The position numbers and the translations under genes were made by a program. From assembly GCF_003627795.1 (NCBI RefSeq), contig NZ_CP032685.1, forward strand, positions 310,001 through 374,000: a stretch of 64,000 bases of DNA, given 5' to 3'. Each line of letters opens with the position of its first letter. Position 1 is the stretch's first letter. The notes under the pieces are model-generated. The model was not told the DNA's origin. It did no database searches and saw nothing but the letters and a program-made list of their open reading frames with translations. Below, piece by piece: positions 18,155 to 27,123 of the stretch. The DNA is from Rhizobium sp. CCGE531 (lineage in GTDB: Bacteria; Pseudomonadota; Alphaproteobacteria; Rhizobiales; Rhizobiaceae).

Positions 18155-19453
18155 TCATGACGCCACCTTGATCGAGAGGCTTTCGAGGTAGGCAGTCGGG
18201 TTTTCGGGATCGAAGACCTTGCCGTCGAAGAAGGTTTCCTTGCCGCGCGAGGTCGACGCGGGAATATCCGAAGCGGCAACGCCGAGATCCTTGGCGGCAT
18301 CGCGCCAGATGTCCTGGCGGTTCACCTGGCCGACCAGCTTCTTGATGTCCGTATTGGCGGCGAACTTGCCCCAGCGGATGTTCTCGGCGATGAACCAGGC
18401 GTCATGGCTCTGATAGGGATAGGAAACGCCGTCCTTCCAGAATTTCATGTAAAGATCGGTGCCCTTGGCGACCCGGCCGTTGCCGTAATTGATGTCGCCC
18501 TTGAGGCGGCCGAGCACATCCTTGGGCGGCACGTTGAACCACTGCCGCTTGCCGAGGATGGTGGCCATCTCCTCCTTGTTGTCCATGCTGTCGCACCATT
18601 GCTGGGCTTCCATGACCGCCATCAGCAATGCCTTGGCGGCATTCGGGTTCTTCTCGATCCAGTCGGCGCGCATGCCGAGGGCTTTTTCCGGGTGGCCCTT
18701 CCAGATCTCGCCGGTCGTACAGGCCGTGAAGCCGATCCCCTGATTGACGAGCTGTTCGTTCCAGGGCTCGCCGACACAGAAGACGTCCATGTTGCCGACC
18801 TTCATGTTCGCCACCATCTGCGGCGGCGGTACGACGATGGTCGAGACGTCCTTGTCGGGATGGATGCCGCCGGCGGCCAGCCAATAACGGATCCACAGAT
18901 CATGCGTGCCGCCCGGGAAGGTCATGGCCGCCTTGATCTCCTTGCCCGCTGCCCTTTTCGCGTCAAAGGCGGCTTTCAGCTTGGATGCATCGAGCTGGAC
19001 GCCGGTTTCCGCATATTCCTTTGCGACCGAGATGCCCTGGCTGTCGTAGTTGAGGCGGGCCAGGATCGCCATCGGCACGGGCTGGTTGTTCTGCGTCACC
19101 TTGCCTGTATGCATGAGATAGGGGAGCGGCGAGAGAATGTGGGCGCCATCGATGCCGTTTGCCGCTCCGCCGAGCACGAGATTGTCGCGGGTTGCGCCCC
19201 AGGATGCCTGTTTGGCCACATCGACATTGGCAAGGCCATGCTTTTCGAACAGACCTTTTTCCTTGGCAATGACCAGCGGCGCGGCGTCCGTCAGGGCGAT
19301 ATAACCAAGCTTCACATCCGACACCTCAGGTCCGGCGGTTGCTGCAAAGGCGCCGGAGGGGAAAGCCGTCCTGACGGCGCCGAACAGGGCTGCCGTGGCG
19401 GACGTCTTCAAAAGGTTGCGGCGCGTAACACCACCGGACAGGATTGTTTTCAC
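18155..19453 (-). CDS. nrtA: Nitrate-binding protein of the ABC transporter
   Basis: A 432-residue periplasmic binding protein of the NrtA/CmpA family. A twin-arginine-like leader (VTRRNLLKTSATAALFGA) directs export. Ligand-site family blocks are visible: LGYIALTDAAPLVIAKEKGLF, ASWGATRDNLVLGGAANGIDGAHIL and MTFPGGTHDLWIRYWLAAGGI. GTG is the start, about 10 nt after an AAGGGG. It is the first gene of the transporter/reductase operon and is preceded by a 368-bp leader and promoter region with sigma-54 and attenuator signals. Confidence 0.93.
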   Translation of the reverse strand: MKTILSGGVTRRNLLKTSATAALFGAVRTAFPSGAFAATAGPEVSDVKLGYIALTDAAPLVIAKEKGLFEKHGLANVDVAKQASWGATRDNLVLGGAANGIDGAHILSPLPYLMHTGKVTQNNQPVPMAILARLNYDSQGISVAKEYAETGVQLDASKLKAAFDAKRAAGKEIKAAMTFPGGTHDLWIRYWLAAGGIHPDKDVSTIVVPPPQMVANMKVGNMDVFCVGEPWNEQLVNQGIGFTACTTGEIWKGHPEKALGMRADWIEKNPNAAKALLMAVMEAQQWCDSMDNKEEMATILGKRQWFNVPPKDVLGRLKGDINYGNGRVAKGTDLYMKFWKDGVSYPYQSHDAWFIAENIRWGKFAANTDIKKLVGQVNRQDIWRDAAKDLGVAASDIPASTSRGKETFFDGKVFDPENPTAYLESLSIKVAS

Positions 19454-19497
19454 TTGCAGTTTCCCCTTTTTGCGCGTGACGCATGGATTTCGGACAT

Positions 19498-19552
19498 AAA
19501 AAAACGCCGCTCGGTCGATGCAGCCCGGGACAGGAGGTTAAGTCCTCGGGGC
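19498..19552 (-). promoter_or_regulatory. Attenuator-like leader of the nitrate operon (probable NasT target)
   Basis: On the minus strand a hairpin (GCUGCAUC, loop GACC, GAGCGGC; 19506-19524) is followed by seven Us (19498-19504), an intrinsic terminator about 45 bp before nrtA. Just upstream a second element can form GAGG-ACUUAA-CCUC (hexaloop, 19534-19547), extended by GCCC/GGGC (19549-19552 with 19523-19526). Its 3' arm shares two bases with the terminator stem, so the two folds compete. NasT is an ANTAR antiterminator known to bind paired hexaloop hairpins, which makes this the expected target. The loop has A at position 1 but not the usual G at position 4. Confidence 0.6.
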
Positions 19553-19639
19553 AGAAACCTTGCGACGTCGATGTCTTTGCGAGCGCGTCTTCCGCGCATT
19601 GCGTGCCTCGATCGCCGTTGACCGAAGCGTATTTAACCA

Positions 19640-19655
19640 AGCAATCCGCGTGCCA
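19640..19655 (-). promoter_or_regulatory. Sigma-54 (RpoN) promoter of the nrtA operon
   Basis: The minus strand reads TGGCACG-CGGA-TTGCT, an exact match to the sigma-54 consensus TGGCACG-N4-TTGCW, with GG and GC ten bases apart. Transcription would start near 19629, leaving a leader of about 175 nt that includes the attenuator. Confidence 0.85.
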
Positions 19656-19786
19656 GTTTTTGATATTATGCCTAGTGCGATGAAATCATTGAATTATTTT
19701 GGAGATTATCGGGCATGTCTGTTTTATGTGCGGATGTTGCAACTGCTAAAGTTTTGGGCGGATGCTGACTGTCCGGCCTGGGGTCC

Positions 19787-19803
19787 TGCGCTTATTCTGT
19801 GCA
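19787..19803 (-). promoter_or_regulatory. NtrC-like enhancer site
   Basis: TGCACAGAATAAGCGCA on the minus strand keeps the TGCAC/GTGCA dyad of NtrC sites with one mismatch and the right 17-bp length. It lies about 130-150 bp upstream of the sigma-54 promoter, the usual enhancer distance, just past the nasS stop codon. It suggests nitrogen-limitation control of the operon. Confidence 0.6.
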
Positions 19804-19821
19804 GTGCAGCATAGCCGGGCG

Positions 19822-21120
19822 CTAAATGTCTTCCGCCGAGAATTGCATCGCATTGGTCGTCTTCACCGCGAAACCGTCGATGTAGCTCGCCATGTCCGCG
19901 GGGTCGAAAACGTGACCATCCATGAAGCGATCGCCATCCATATCGCCCTCAACACGGATATCGGCATCATCGGGCGAGGCCCCGTTTCCGAGCGCCAGCC
20001 GATAGAGGTCCGATCGATAGGCGGAAGCCGCCATCGTCATGCTTTGCTCGGAAAGCGCGCTTTGCCCCCAGCGCACCATCTGGCTGAAGATCCACAGGGC
20101 CTGGCTTGGACGCGGGTAATTGGCGAAGCTGGCATGAAAGCTGAAATATCGGTCGATCACCCGACGATTGCCCTTGGCGTCGAGATTGAACTCGCCCGAG
20201 AGCACGTGGCGGATGATGTGGACGGGCGCTGCGATATAGCGCTGATCGGCAAGCGCCTCGGCAAGGGCGTCGTGATTTTCAGATCGGTCGCACCAGCGCG
20301 CTGCCGCGTCGAGCGCCACGATAAGGCGCGAAACGGTTTCGGGATGGGTTTCTGCCCATTCCGGGCGCATGCCGATCACCTTTTCAGGGGCGGAGGGCCA
20401 TATGTCCTGCTTGGCAGCGACGATGCGGCCGACGCCGCGTTCGGAGGCGACCATGTTCCAGGGCGCGCCGACGCAGAAGCCATCGATGGCTCCGGCCGCA
20501 AGGGCATCTGATGTCAGTGGCGGCGGTACGACGACGAGCTTCACGTCCCGGTCTGGATCGATGCCGCCGGCGGCAAGCCAATAGCGGAATTCGTAATTAT
20601 GCGATGAGAACGGGTAGGTCATGCCAAGCGTCGGCGGCTGTTCCCCGCGTGCCTTCATCGTGCTGACCACTTTTGCCAGCGCTCGCGAATTTTCCAATGC
20701 GCTGGCGTGGTCGGAAAGACCGGCTTCGTTGCACATGCGCTCGAACAGCCGCGTCGACAGAGTGATGGCGTTGCCGCCGCAGCCGAGCGAGAATGGCGTA
20801 ATCGTCGGCGAGGGGTTCGAGCCAAGCCCCAGCATCGCCGCCACCGGCATCGGAGAGAGCATGTGGGCGATGTCGAACTGGCGAAAGGCAAGCCGATCGC
20901 GGATATTGGCCCAGGAGACATCCTTGATGAGGTCGAGCGTAATCCCTTCCTTGCGCGCGAAGCCGAATTCCGCGGCCGCGATCAGGACCGAAGCATCGAC
21001 CAGCGGAATGAAGCCTGCGCGCAGCGTGCGCGAGCCTTCGCTGGCAATTCGCGCCGGTGCGGGAGGATTATTGCCGCCTGCCTTGCGAGCTCCGGCGAGA
21101 TGAGCTGCCTGCATTCTCAT
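19822..21120 (-). CDS. nasS: Nitrate sensor NasS (NrtA-like, cytosolic)
   Basis: A protein of about 432 residues, homologous to NrtA/CmpA binding proteins (LRAGFIPLVDASVLIAAAEFGFARKEGI; MTYPFSSHNYEFRYWLAAGGIDPDRD) but with no signal peptide. It begins MRMQAAHLAGARKAGG, which marks it as the cytosolic sensor. NasS binds nitrate/nitrite and releases NasT. I chose the ATG at 21120, with GGAG 5 nt upstream; a GTG two codons earlier is possible. It follows nasT by 55 bp on the same strand. Confidence 0.9.
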   Translation of the reverse strand: MRMQAAHLAGARKAGGNNPPAPARIASEGSRTLRAGFIPLVDASVLIAAAEFGFARKEGITLDLIKDVSWANIRDRLAFRQFDIAHMLSPMPVAAMLGLGSNPSPTITPFSLGCGGNAITLSTRLFERMCNEAGLSDHASALENSRALAKVVSTMKARGEQPPTLGMTYPFSSHNYEFRYWLAAGGIDPDRDVKLVVVPPPLTSDALAAGAIDGFCVGAPWNMVASERGVGRIVAAKQDIWPSAPEKVIGMRPEWAETHPETVSRLIVALDAAARWCDRSENHDALAEALADQRYIAAPVHIIRHVLSGEFNLDAKGNRRVIDRYFSFHASFANYPRPSQALWIFSQMVRWGQSALSEQSMTMAASAYRSDLYRLALGNGASPDDADIRVEGDMDGDRFMDGHVFDPADMASYIDGFAVKTTNAMQFSAEDI

Positions 21121-21175
21121 ATTCACTCCGATGTCTCCCCTGCGCGGGTGACGGGCGGGATTGGCTTCAATGCGC

Positions 21176-21763
21176 TCACATCAGCAACCCCGCTGCCGTC
21201 ACGACGCTTTGCGCAATCTCGGACATCTTCTTCTTTTCGTTCATGGCCGTCTGCCGCAGCAGCGCGAAGGCCTCGTCTTCCGAAAGTCCGCGCATCTTCA
21301 TCAGGATACCTTTGGCCCGCTCGACGACCTTGCGCTCTTCCAGCGCCGATTTGGCTTCCGCCAGTTCGCGCTGCAAGCGGCTGAAGGCGTTGAATCGGCT
21401 GACCGCCATATCGAGGATCGGTTTCACCCGCTCCTTCTTGAGGCCGTCGACGATATAGGCCGAAACGCCGGCCTCGACGGCCGCCTCGATCGAGGCCGTA
21501 TCGGAGCGGTCGACGAACATGGCGATCGGCCGGCCCACGGTCCGCGTCAGCTGAAACAGATGTTCCATCATGTCGCGGTTCGGATTTTCGAGATCGATGA
21601 TGATGACGTCTGGGTGAAGGGTCTCGATCGTGCGCGCCACGCCCTGCACTTCATGGATGACAGTCACCCGCGCATGGCCAGCCTCCCGCAACCCCTCCTC
21701 GATGATCGAGGCGCGGATTGTGTTTTCATCGATCACAAGAATGGTCAGATCGAGACGGCTCAT
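21176..21763 (-). CDS. nasT: ANTAR-domain transcription antiterminator NasT
   Basis: A 195-residue response-regulator-like protein. A receiver-like N-terminal domain (LTILVIDENTIRASIIEEGL; VIIIDLENPNRDMMEHL) is joined by a coiled linker to a C-terminal ANTAR RNA-binding domain, seen in LEERKVVERAKGILMKMRGLSEDEAFALLRQTAM. NasT prevents termination in the leader of the nitrate operon when released by NasS. I chose the ATG at 21763 (MSRLDLTILV), after AAAGATAGG; a TTG six codons upstream is less likely. Confidence 0.93.
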   Translation of the reverse strand: MSRLDLTILVIDENTIRASIIEEGLREAGHARVTVIHEVQGVARTIETLHPDVIIIDLENPNRDMMEHLFQLTRTVGRPIAMFVDRSDTASIEAAVEAGVSAYIVDGLKKERVKPILDMAVSRFNAFSRLQRELAEAKSALEERKVVERAKGILMKMRGLSEDEAFALLRQTAMNEKKKMSEIAQSVVTAAGLLM

Positions 21764-21835
21764 CCTATCTTTATGACGCAACGCAGCATGACGGGCAAGT
21801 CAAATTCGCTGAAATATTGGGCGATCTAAAGTAAC

Positions 21836-21850
21836 GCCTAAATATTAGGC
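21836..21850. promoter_or_regulatory. Perfect palindrome upstream of nasT
   Basis: GCCTAA-ATA-TTAGGC is a 15-bp perfect inverted repeat 72 bp upstream of the nasT start, in the 340-bp gap between nasT and htpG. It may be an operator for nasTS. Apart from the possible htpG promoter, I recognise nothing else in this gap. Confidence 0.4.
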
Positions 21851-22030
21851 TATTGCGACCTGTTTCTGGCTATTTCCTCATCAATGCTGCCAACGGGCTG
21901 TGATGCTGAAAATGTCGGGATTCTGCCGGTCCTTTCGGCCAGAGCCTGGAACAAGGCGTCGAATTGGCGATTGTACATGCTGAAAAGCAAGTTCCTCGTG
22001 CCGTTCCGGAGCCAGCATTGACAACGCCCG

Positions 22031-22059
22031 CTTGAAATTTCCCTCATCTTCCGCCACCT
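22031..22059 (+). promoter_or_regulatory. Possible heat-shock (sigma-32) promoter of htpG
   Basis: CTTGAA (22031-22036) and CCACCT (22054-22059) are 17 bp apart and lie 45 bp before the htpG start. They resemble the alphaproteobacterial RpoH elements CTTGAA and CCATNT. The -10 matches only in part, so this is a weak call supported mainly by the gene's identity. Confidence 0.3.
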
Positions 22060-22103
22060 GTTCGGCGCGACTTTCAACTTTATTCCCAGGAGACTAGACG
22101 CAT

Positions 22104-23993
22104 ATGACGACCACCACCGCAGAAATGACCGCCGAGAGCCACGTCTTCGAGGCCGACGTTGCCCGCCTTCTGCATATGATGGTTCACTCGGTTTATTCGG
22201 ACAAGGATGTCTTCCTGCGCGAGCTGATCTCGAACGCGGCCGATGCCTGCGAGAAGCTGCGCTACGAAGCGATTGCCCACCCCGGCCTGCTCGCGAACGA
22301 TCCCGACAGCCGTATCCTTCTGACGCTCGATGCCGATGGCAATAAGCTCGTCGTGGAAGATAACGGCATCGGCATGACCCGTGACGAGATGATCGAGGCG
22401 CTGGGCACGATCGCCCGTTCCGGCACGCGTGCCTTCATGGAACGCATCGAGGCCAACAAACAGGGCGAGGGCGCACAGCTCATCGGCCAGTTCGGCGTCG
22501 GCTTCTATTCCTGCTTCATGGTCGCCGATCGCGTCGACGTCGTCTCGCGGCGCGCCGGTGCGGAAGATGCCTGGCTCTGGTCTTCCGACGGCAAGGGCGG
22601 CTACAGCGTCGCTCCCGCCGATGTCGGCGAGGCGCCGGCGCGCGGCACCCGCATCACGCTGCATCTGATGGAGGATGCCAAGAGCTATGCGTCGCGCTGG
22701 AGCGTCGAGCGTATCGTCAGGGAGCAATCCGGCCATGTGCCGGTGCCGATCAAGATCGCCGAAAAGCCCGGCGAGGAGGCGACGCAGCTCACCGACGGCA
22801 CAGCGCTCTGGACCAAGTCGAAGAACGATATCACGGCCGAGGAATATACCGATTTCTATCGGGGCGTGTCCGGCCAGTATGACGAGCCGGCGCTGACGGT
22901 GCATTTCCGCGCCGAGGGCCGCCATGAATATTCGGCGCTCGCCTTCGTGCCCGGCTCGCAGCCTTTCGATCTTTTCGATCCAGATCGCAAGGGCCGCATG
23001 AAGCTCTATGTGAAGCGCGTCTTCATCACCGACGAGGCGGAATTGCTGCCGCGCTATCTCCGCTTCGTGCGCGGCTTGGTCGACACGTCGGACCTGCCGC
23101 TCAACGTCTCGCGCGAGATGATCCAGGAAAGCCCGATCCTCACCGCAATCCGCAAGGGCGTCACCAACCGCATCATCACGGCGATCGAGAAACAGGCGGA
23201 GAGCGATCATGACGCCTTCCTGAAGATCTGGGAGAATTTCGGCAGCCTGATCAAGGAAGGCCTCTACGAGGATTTCGAGCGCCGCTCGCAGCTTCTGGCG
23301 CTCTCGCGCTTCCGCACGACTGCGTCTTCGGACGGCTATCGTTCGCTTGCCGACTACGCCAGGGATGCCAAGGAGGGCCAGCAGTCGATCTACTATCTCG
23401 TCGGCGGCAGCCTGGAGCAGCTGAAGGCCTCGCCACAGCTTGAAGGTTTCCGTGCCCGCGGCATCGAAGTTCTGTTGCTGACCGATTCCGTCGACAGCTT
23501 CTGGGTCACCAATGCCCCAGAATTCGAGGGCAAGAGCTTCAAATCGATCACTCAAGGGTCTGCTGATCTCGCTCAGTTCAAGAAGCAGGATGAAGACAAG
23601 CCGGAAAGCGAAAGCGCGTCGGCGGAAGTGCAGGCCTTCCTTGACTATGCCAAGCAGAAGCTTGCCGGCGAGGTTTCCGACGTGCGCGCATCCGACCGCC
23701 TGATCGAAAGCGCCGTCTGCCTCGTTGCTTCCGAGCAGGGCTACGACCGGCAGCTCGAGAAGATCCTGCAAGGTGCCGGTCGCCTGGAGTCCGGCGCCAA
23801 GCCGATCCTCGAAATCAACATGGATCACCCGGTCGTCAAGGCCATTGCCGCCAAGGCCGATTCACCGTCTCTGCGCGATGATGCCGCCTTCCTTCTGCTC
23901 GATCAGGCCCGCGTGCTCGATGGCGACAAGCCGGCCGATCCGCGCGCCTTTGCTGAACGTCTGGCACGGCTGATGGAAAAGGCGCTGCAGTAA
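22104..23993 (+). CDS. htpG: Hsp90-family chaperone HtpG
   Basis: A 629-residue cytosolic ATP-dependent chaperone. The GHKL ATPase domain shows ELISNAADACEKLRY, the ATP-lid DNGIGMTRDEM, and IGQFGVGFYSCFMVAD. The middle domain carries YVKRVFITDEAELLPRYLRFVRGLVDTSDLPLNVSREMIQ. The C-terminal dimerisation domain ends at LMEKALQ. Length is standard. The start has AGGAG upstream. It is monocistronic, with a strong hairpin right after the stop. Confidence 0.97.
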   Translation: MTTTTAEMTAESHVFEADVARLLHMMVHSVYSDKDVFLRELISNAADACEKLRYEAIAHPGLLANDPDSRILLTLDADGNKLVVEDNGIGMTRDEMIEALGTIARSGTRAFMERIEANKQGEGAQLIGQFGVGFYSCFMVADRVDVVSRRAGAEDAWLWSSDGKGGYSVAPADVGEAPARGTRITLHLMEDAKSYASRWSVERIVREQSGHVPVPIKIAEKPGEEATQLTDGTALWTKSKNDITAEEYTDFYRGVSGQYDEPALTVHFRAEGRHEYSALAFVPGSQPFDLFDPDRKGRMKLYVKRVFITDEAELLPRYLRFVRGLVDTSDLPLNVSREMIQESPILTAIRKGVTNRIITAIEKQAESDHDAFLKIWENFGSLIKEGLYEDFERRSQLLALSRFRTTASSDGYRSLADYARDAKEGQQSIYYLVGGSLEQLKASPQLEGFRARGIEVLLLTDSVDSFWVTNAPEFEGKSFKSITQGSADLAQFKKQDEDKPESESASAEVQAFLDYAKQKLAGEVSDVRASDRLIESAVCLVASEQGYDRQLEKILQGAGRLESGAKPILEINMDHPVVKAIAAKADSPSLRDDAAFLLLDQARVLDGDKPADPRAFAERLARLMEKALQ

Positions 23994-24000
23994 TCCAACT

Positions 24001-24034
24001 GGATCGGCATGGCTCGCAATGGCCGTGCCGATCC
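24001..24034 (+). terminator. Hairpin after htpG
   Basis: GGATCGGCATGGC pairs with GCCGTGCCGATCC (13 bp with one G-U) 8 bp after the htpG stop. It has no T-run, so it may be a weak or Rho-assisted terminator or a 3' stabiliser. Confidence 0.5.
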
Positions 24035-24270
24035 ATTCGTAGAGGATTGCGATTGCATTATGGCCCTGACGCGTCAAAAAACTTGTCTTAAATTATCATC
24101 TTTTCGTTGCGGAGCGAGGGCTCTTCTTCTATAGAGACGTCAGATTGGCCTGATATCACTCGGCCACGTAAGCGTTAACGTCACTCAACGCGTATGATCG
24201 AACGGCTCTGCGGCTTCGGTCTGCGCGACTGTGTCCTGCGGATCGAGACCAAAGTGCCTCGCAAGGACAC

Positions 24271-25047
24271 ATGATGGACAATCCCCAAACTTTCAATCCG
24301 AATGTCTCGGCGCCGAGGATCGAGCGCGTGCGCCATGAGCTGAAGCGACGCTCCCTGACGGTTGCGGCCGTCGACAGGATCACGCCCGGCATGTTGCGCA
24401 TGCAATTGTCAGGCGATGATCTGGCCGATTTCGCTAGCCTGGCGCCCGACGATCACATCAAGATTTTCGTAGCTGGCTCCGGCGAGGAGATGGAGCGGCG
24501 TGACTATACGCCTCGTCGTTACGATGCCGATGCACGGACCCTCACCATCGATTTCGCCATTCACGAGGCGGGACCGGTGACCAAATGGGCGCTCGATGCG
24601 CGGCCGGGCGACAGGCTCGAGATCGGCGGCCCTCGCGGCTCGGCCGTCGTCTCGCGCGATGTCACCAACTGGCTGCTCATCGGCGATGAAACGGCACTGC
24701 CGGCTATGGGTCGTCGCATCGAAGAGGCTGCGGCGGGGGTGCGCATGACGGTCATCGCAGCAGTTGTCGGCGCTGCCGAACAGCAGGCCTTTCAAACCGA
24801 GGCGCAGCTGGATATCCGCTGGGCGCATCGTCCCCTCTCGGAGGCGACCGATCCGTCCGCATTGATGGAAATTCTCCAGTCCGTCGAGCTGTTGCCCGGC
24901 ACCGTCGTCTGGATAGCGGCCGAGGCCTCCGTCACGCGCGCTCTGCGCTCCTACCTCGTGGAAGAACGCGGCTATCCGCTGAGCTGGATCAAGGCATCCG
25001 GCTATTGGGTGAAGGGCAAGGCGGATACGACGGAGAAATTCGATTGA
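24271..25047 (+). CDS. Siderophore-interacting FAD-dependent ferric reductase
   Basis: A 258-residue protein of the SIP/ViuB family, which reduces ferric siderophores in the cytosol to release iron using NAD(P)H or ferredoxin. The FAD-binding motif RDYTPRRYD (about residues 75-83) and the second-domain block WLLIGDETALPAMGRRIEE are clear. The C-terminal YWVKGKADTTEKFD is typical. Two adjacent ATGs (24271, 24274) follow an AAGGAC. No siderophore transport genes are nearby, and I could not find a convincing iron-response operator in the 277 bp upstream. Confidence 0.9.
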   Translation: MMDNPQTFNPNVSAPRIERVRHELKRRSLTVAAVDRITPGMLRMQLSGDDLADFASLAPDDHIKIFVAGSGEEMERRDYTPRRYDADARTLTIDFAIHEAGPVTKWALDARPGDRLEIGGPRGSAVVSRDVTNWLLIGDETALPAMGRRIEEAAAGVRMTVIAAVVGAAEQQAFQTEAQLDIRWAHRPLSEATDPSALMEILQSVELLPGTVVWIAAEASVTRALRSYLVEERGYPLSWIKASGYWVKGKADTTEKFD

Positions 25048-25329
25048 ACCTGTGATGCTGCCGGCAAGGTGCCGCCTGCTCGTCCTAATGTAATGGGGCA
25101 GGCATCTTGCCGGAACCGGCTGCTGCCCCATTTCATGGCGCAATTGTCCCGTAAAGGGATAAGGCGTTCCTTGATAAGCTTGGGTTCACCGAAACTGCAT
25201 TCTGGATAGATTTCGACTTCCTAAATTGCATGGGATCGCCGAAGGTTAAGTGTGAAGCGGGAGTGGTGGGGGAGACCATCCACGATCGCTTTGCGGGTTC
25301 ATGGCGCCGAGCGGGAGGCGGTGCCTTGG

Positions 25330-27123
25330 ATGTCATGTCGATCCCTGCCGTGCGCGACGGCCAATATTGAGGATAAAGCCAAGGTGCTTGCCGTCCCGAA
25401 AGAACCGCCGCAGACATTTATCGCGTTGATGCTGTCGGCGCTACGGAAGGCCTTCGCGGGCATCGCCCTGGCGAGTGCCGCCATCAATGTGCTGGCCTTG
25501 ACCGGCTCCTTCTTCATGCTGCAGGTCTATGACCGGGTCATTCCGAGCCGCAGCCTGCCGACATTGTCCGGCCTCGTCATCATCGTCGCGGCTCTCTTCC
25601 TGTTTCAAGGCGTGATCGAGTTCCTGCGTTCCATGCTGCTTGTTCGCATCGGCATGTCGCTTGACGAACGATTGAACAGAAAGGTTTTCCGCTCGCTCCT
25701 GTTCCTGCCGACCAGGAAGCAGACGTCGGACGATGGGCTGCAATCGGTCCGCGATCTCGAGCAGATCCGCTCCTTCCTCTCCGGCAGCGGCGCGACGGCG
25801 CTTTTCGATCTGCCATGGGTGCCATTCTATCTGGTCCTTTGCTTTCTGTTTCATTTCTGGATCGGCTTCACGGCTCTGTGCGGCGCCCTGTTGCTGGTCG
25901 GCATTACCGTGCTCGCCGAACTGCTGTCGCGTCGACCGGCTGAGGAGGCGGCCAGGTCTTCGGCCATGCGCCTCGGTTTTGCCCAGGCGGCGCGGCGCAA
26001 CTGGGAGGCCGCCATTGCCATGGGGTTTGTTGGCCGCCTGAGCGAGAAGTGGGCGGCCATGAACGACGACTATCTCAGGCATCAGCTAAGGGCGAGCACG
26101 ATCGTTGGGGCACTCACCATTGCCGCCAAGATGGCGCGCATGATGCTTCAGTCCGGCGTTCTCGCTGTCGGGGCGATCCTCGTCATTCGCCAGGAAGCGA
26201 CGGGCGGCATCATCATCGCCAGTTCGATCCTGCTGACGCGGGCGCTGGCGCCCGTCGAGCTTGCGATCGGCCAGTGGAAAGGCCTTGTCGCCGCGCGCCA
26301 GGGCTGGGCGCGACTTGCCGCGCTCCTCGACGTTGTGCCGCCCAAGCCGCAGGCCTTCGCTTTGCCGCCGCCGTCACGCGAGCTCAGTGTCGAGAACATC
26401 AGCGTTACCTCTCCGGGCAGCCGCGATCTCATCCTGCGCAATGTGTCGTTCAAGATATCGGCGGGGACGGTGCTCGGTGTCATCGGCCCGAGCGCGTCGG
26501 GCAAGTCCTCCCTTGCTCGGGCGATTGCCGGCCTGTGGCCGGTTCCCATCGGCGCCGTGCGGCTCGATCGTGCCGCGCTGTCGCAATGGGATAGCGACGA
26601 ACTTGGTCGGCATATCGGCTATCTGCCGCAGGATGTGGACCTGTTCGACGGTTCGATCGCTGAAAACATTTCCCGTTTCGCCGAGGATATGCGCACGGAG
26701 CCGATCATTGCCGCGGCCAAGGCCGCGGGTGTTTACGACATGATCGTCAAGCTCCCCGATGGCTTCGATACCAGGATCGGCGAGAGCGGATCGCGCCTTT
26801 CGGCCGGGCAGAGGCAGCGCATCGCCCTGGCGAGAGCGCTTTACGATGATCCGTTCCTGGTGGTTCTCGATGAGCCGAACTCCAATCTGGATGCCGAGGG
26901 GGAGGCGGCGCTGACTGAGGCTCTCGCAGGCGTGCGGAAGCGCGGCGCTATTGCGATCGTCATCGCCCACCGGCCTAGCGCTCTGGCCGCCGCCGATACC
27001 GTCATGATCGTTGCCGGCGGGCAGGTCCAGGCATTCGGTCCGAAGAAAGACATTCTCGGGCCGTCGCCCAAGCAGGTCGGAACGACGCATTTTGCCGTTG
27101 CCGGCGGGGAGACGCACGGATGA
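25330..27123 (+). CDS. prsD: Type I secretion ABC exporter, PrtD/PrsD family
   Basis: An exporter of about 597 residues fusing a transmembrane domain (residues about 40-330, including FFMLQVYDRVIPSRSLPTL, the PrtD/HlyB-type signature) with an ABC ATPase. Walker A is GPSASGKSS, the signature is LSAGQRQRIALARAL and Walker B is LVVLDEPNSNLD. It lacks an N-terminal peptidase domain, as expected for RTX-protein exporters. The start is uncertain: the frame is open from a GTG at 25252, and I prefer the ATG at 25330 (GGGAGG about 12 nt before it). It overlaps the adaptor gene by 4 bp. The probable substrate is the adjacent GH16/RTX protein. Confidence 0.88.
   Translation: MSCRSLPCATANIEDKAKVLAVPKEPPQTFIALMLSALRKAFAGIALASAAINVLALTGSFFMLQVYDRVIPSRSLPTLSGLVIIVAALFLFQGVIEFLRSMLLVRIGMSLDERLNRKVFRSLLFLPTRKQTSDDGLQSVRDLEQIRSFLSGSGATALFDLPWVPFYLVLCFLFHFWIGFTALCGALLLVGITVLAELLSRRPAEEAARSSAMRLGFAQAARRNWEAAIAMGFVGRLSEKWAAMNDDYLRHQLRASTIVGALTIAAKMARMMLQSGVLAVGAILVIRQEATGGIIIASSILLTRALAPVELAIGQWKGLVAARQGWARLAALLDVVPPKPQAFALPPPSRELSVENISVTSPGSRDLILRNVSFKISAGTVLGVIGPSASGKSSLARAIAGLWPVPIGAVRLDRAALSQWDSDELGRHIGYLPQDVDLFDGSIAENISRFAEDMRTEPIIAAAKAAGVYDMIVKLPDGFDTRIGESGSRLSAGQRQRIALARALYDDPFLVVLDEPNSNLDAEGEAALTEALAGVRKRGAIAIVIAHRPSALAAADTVMIVAGGQVQAFGPKKDILGPSPKQVGTTHFAVAGGETHG

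Noticed and set aside
21850..22077. Minus-strand 75-codon frame between nasT and htpG
   Set aside because: It has no good ribosome-binding site, no family and unlikely composition; treated as non-coding.
22080..23828. Long minus-strand open frame opposite htpG
   Set aside because: It lies entirely antisense to a clear Hsp90 gene; its composition is Arg/Ala/Gly/Asp-rich shadow coding with no domain and no ribosome-binding site.
24150..24170. TCAG-N6-CTGA dyad before the siderophore-interacting gene as an iron-response box
   Set aside because: It does not match the RirA or Irr consensus well and could easily arise by chance.
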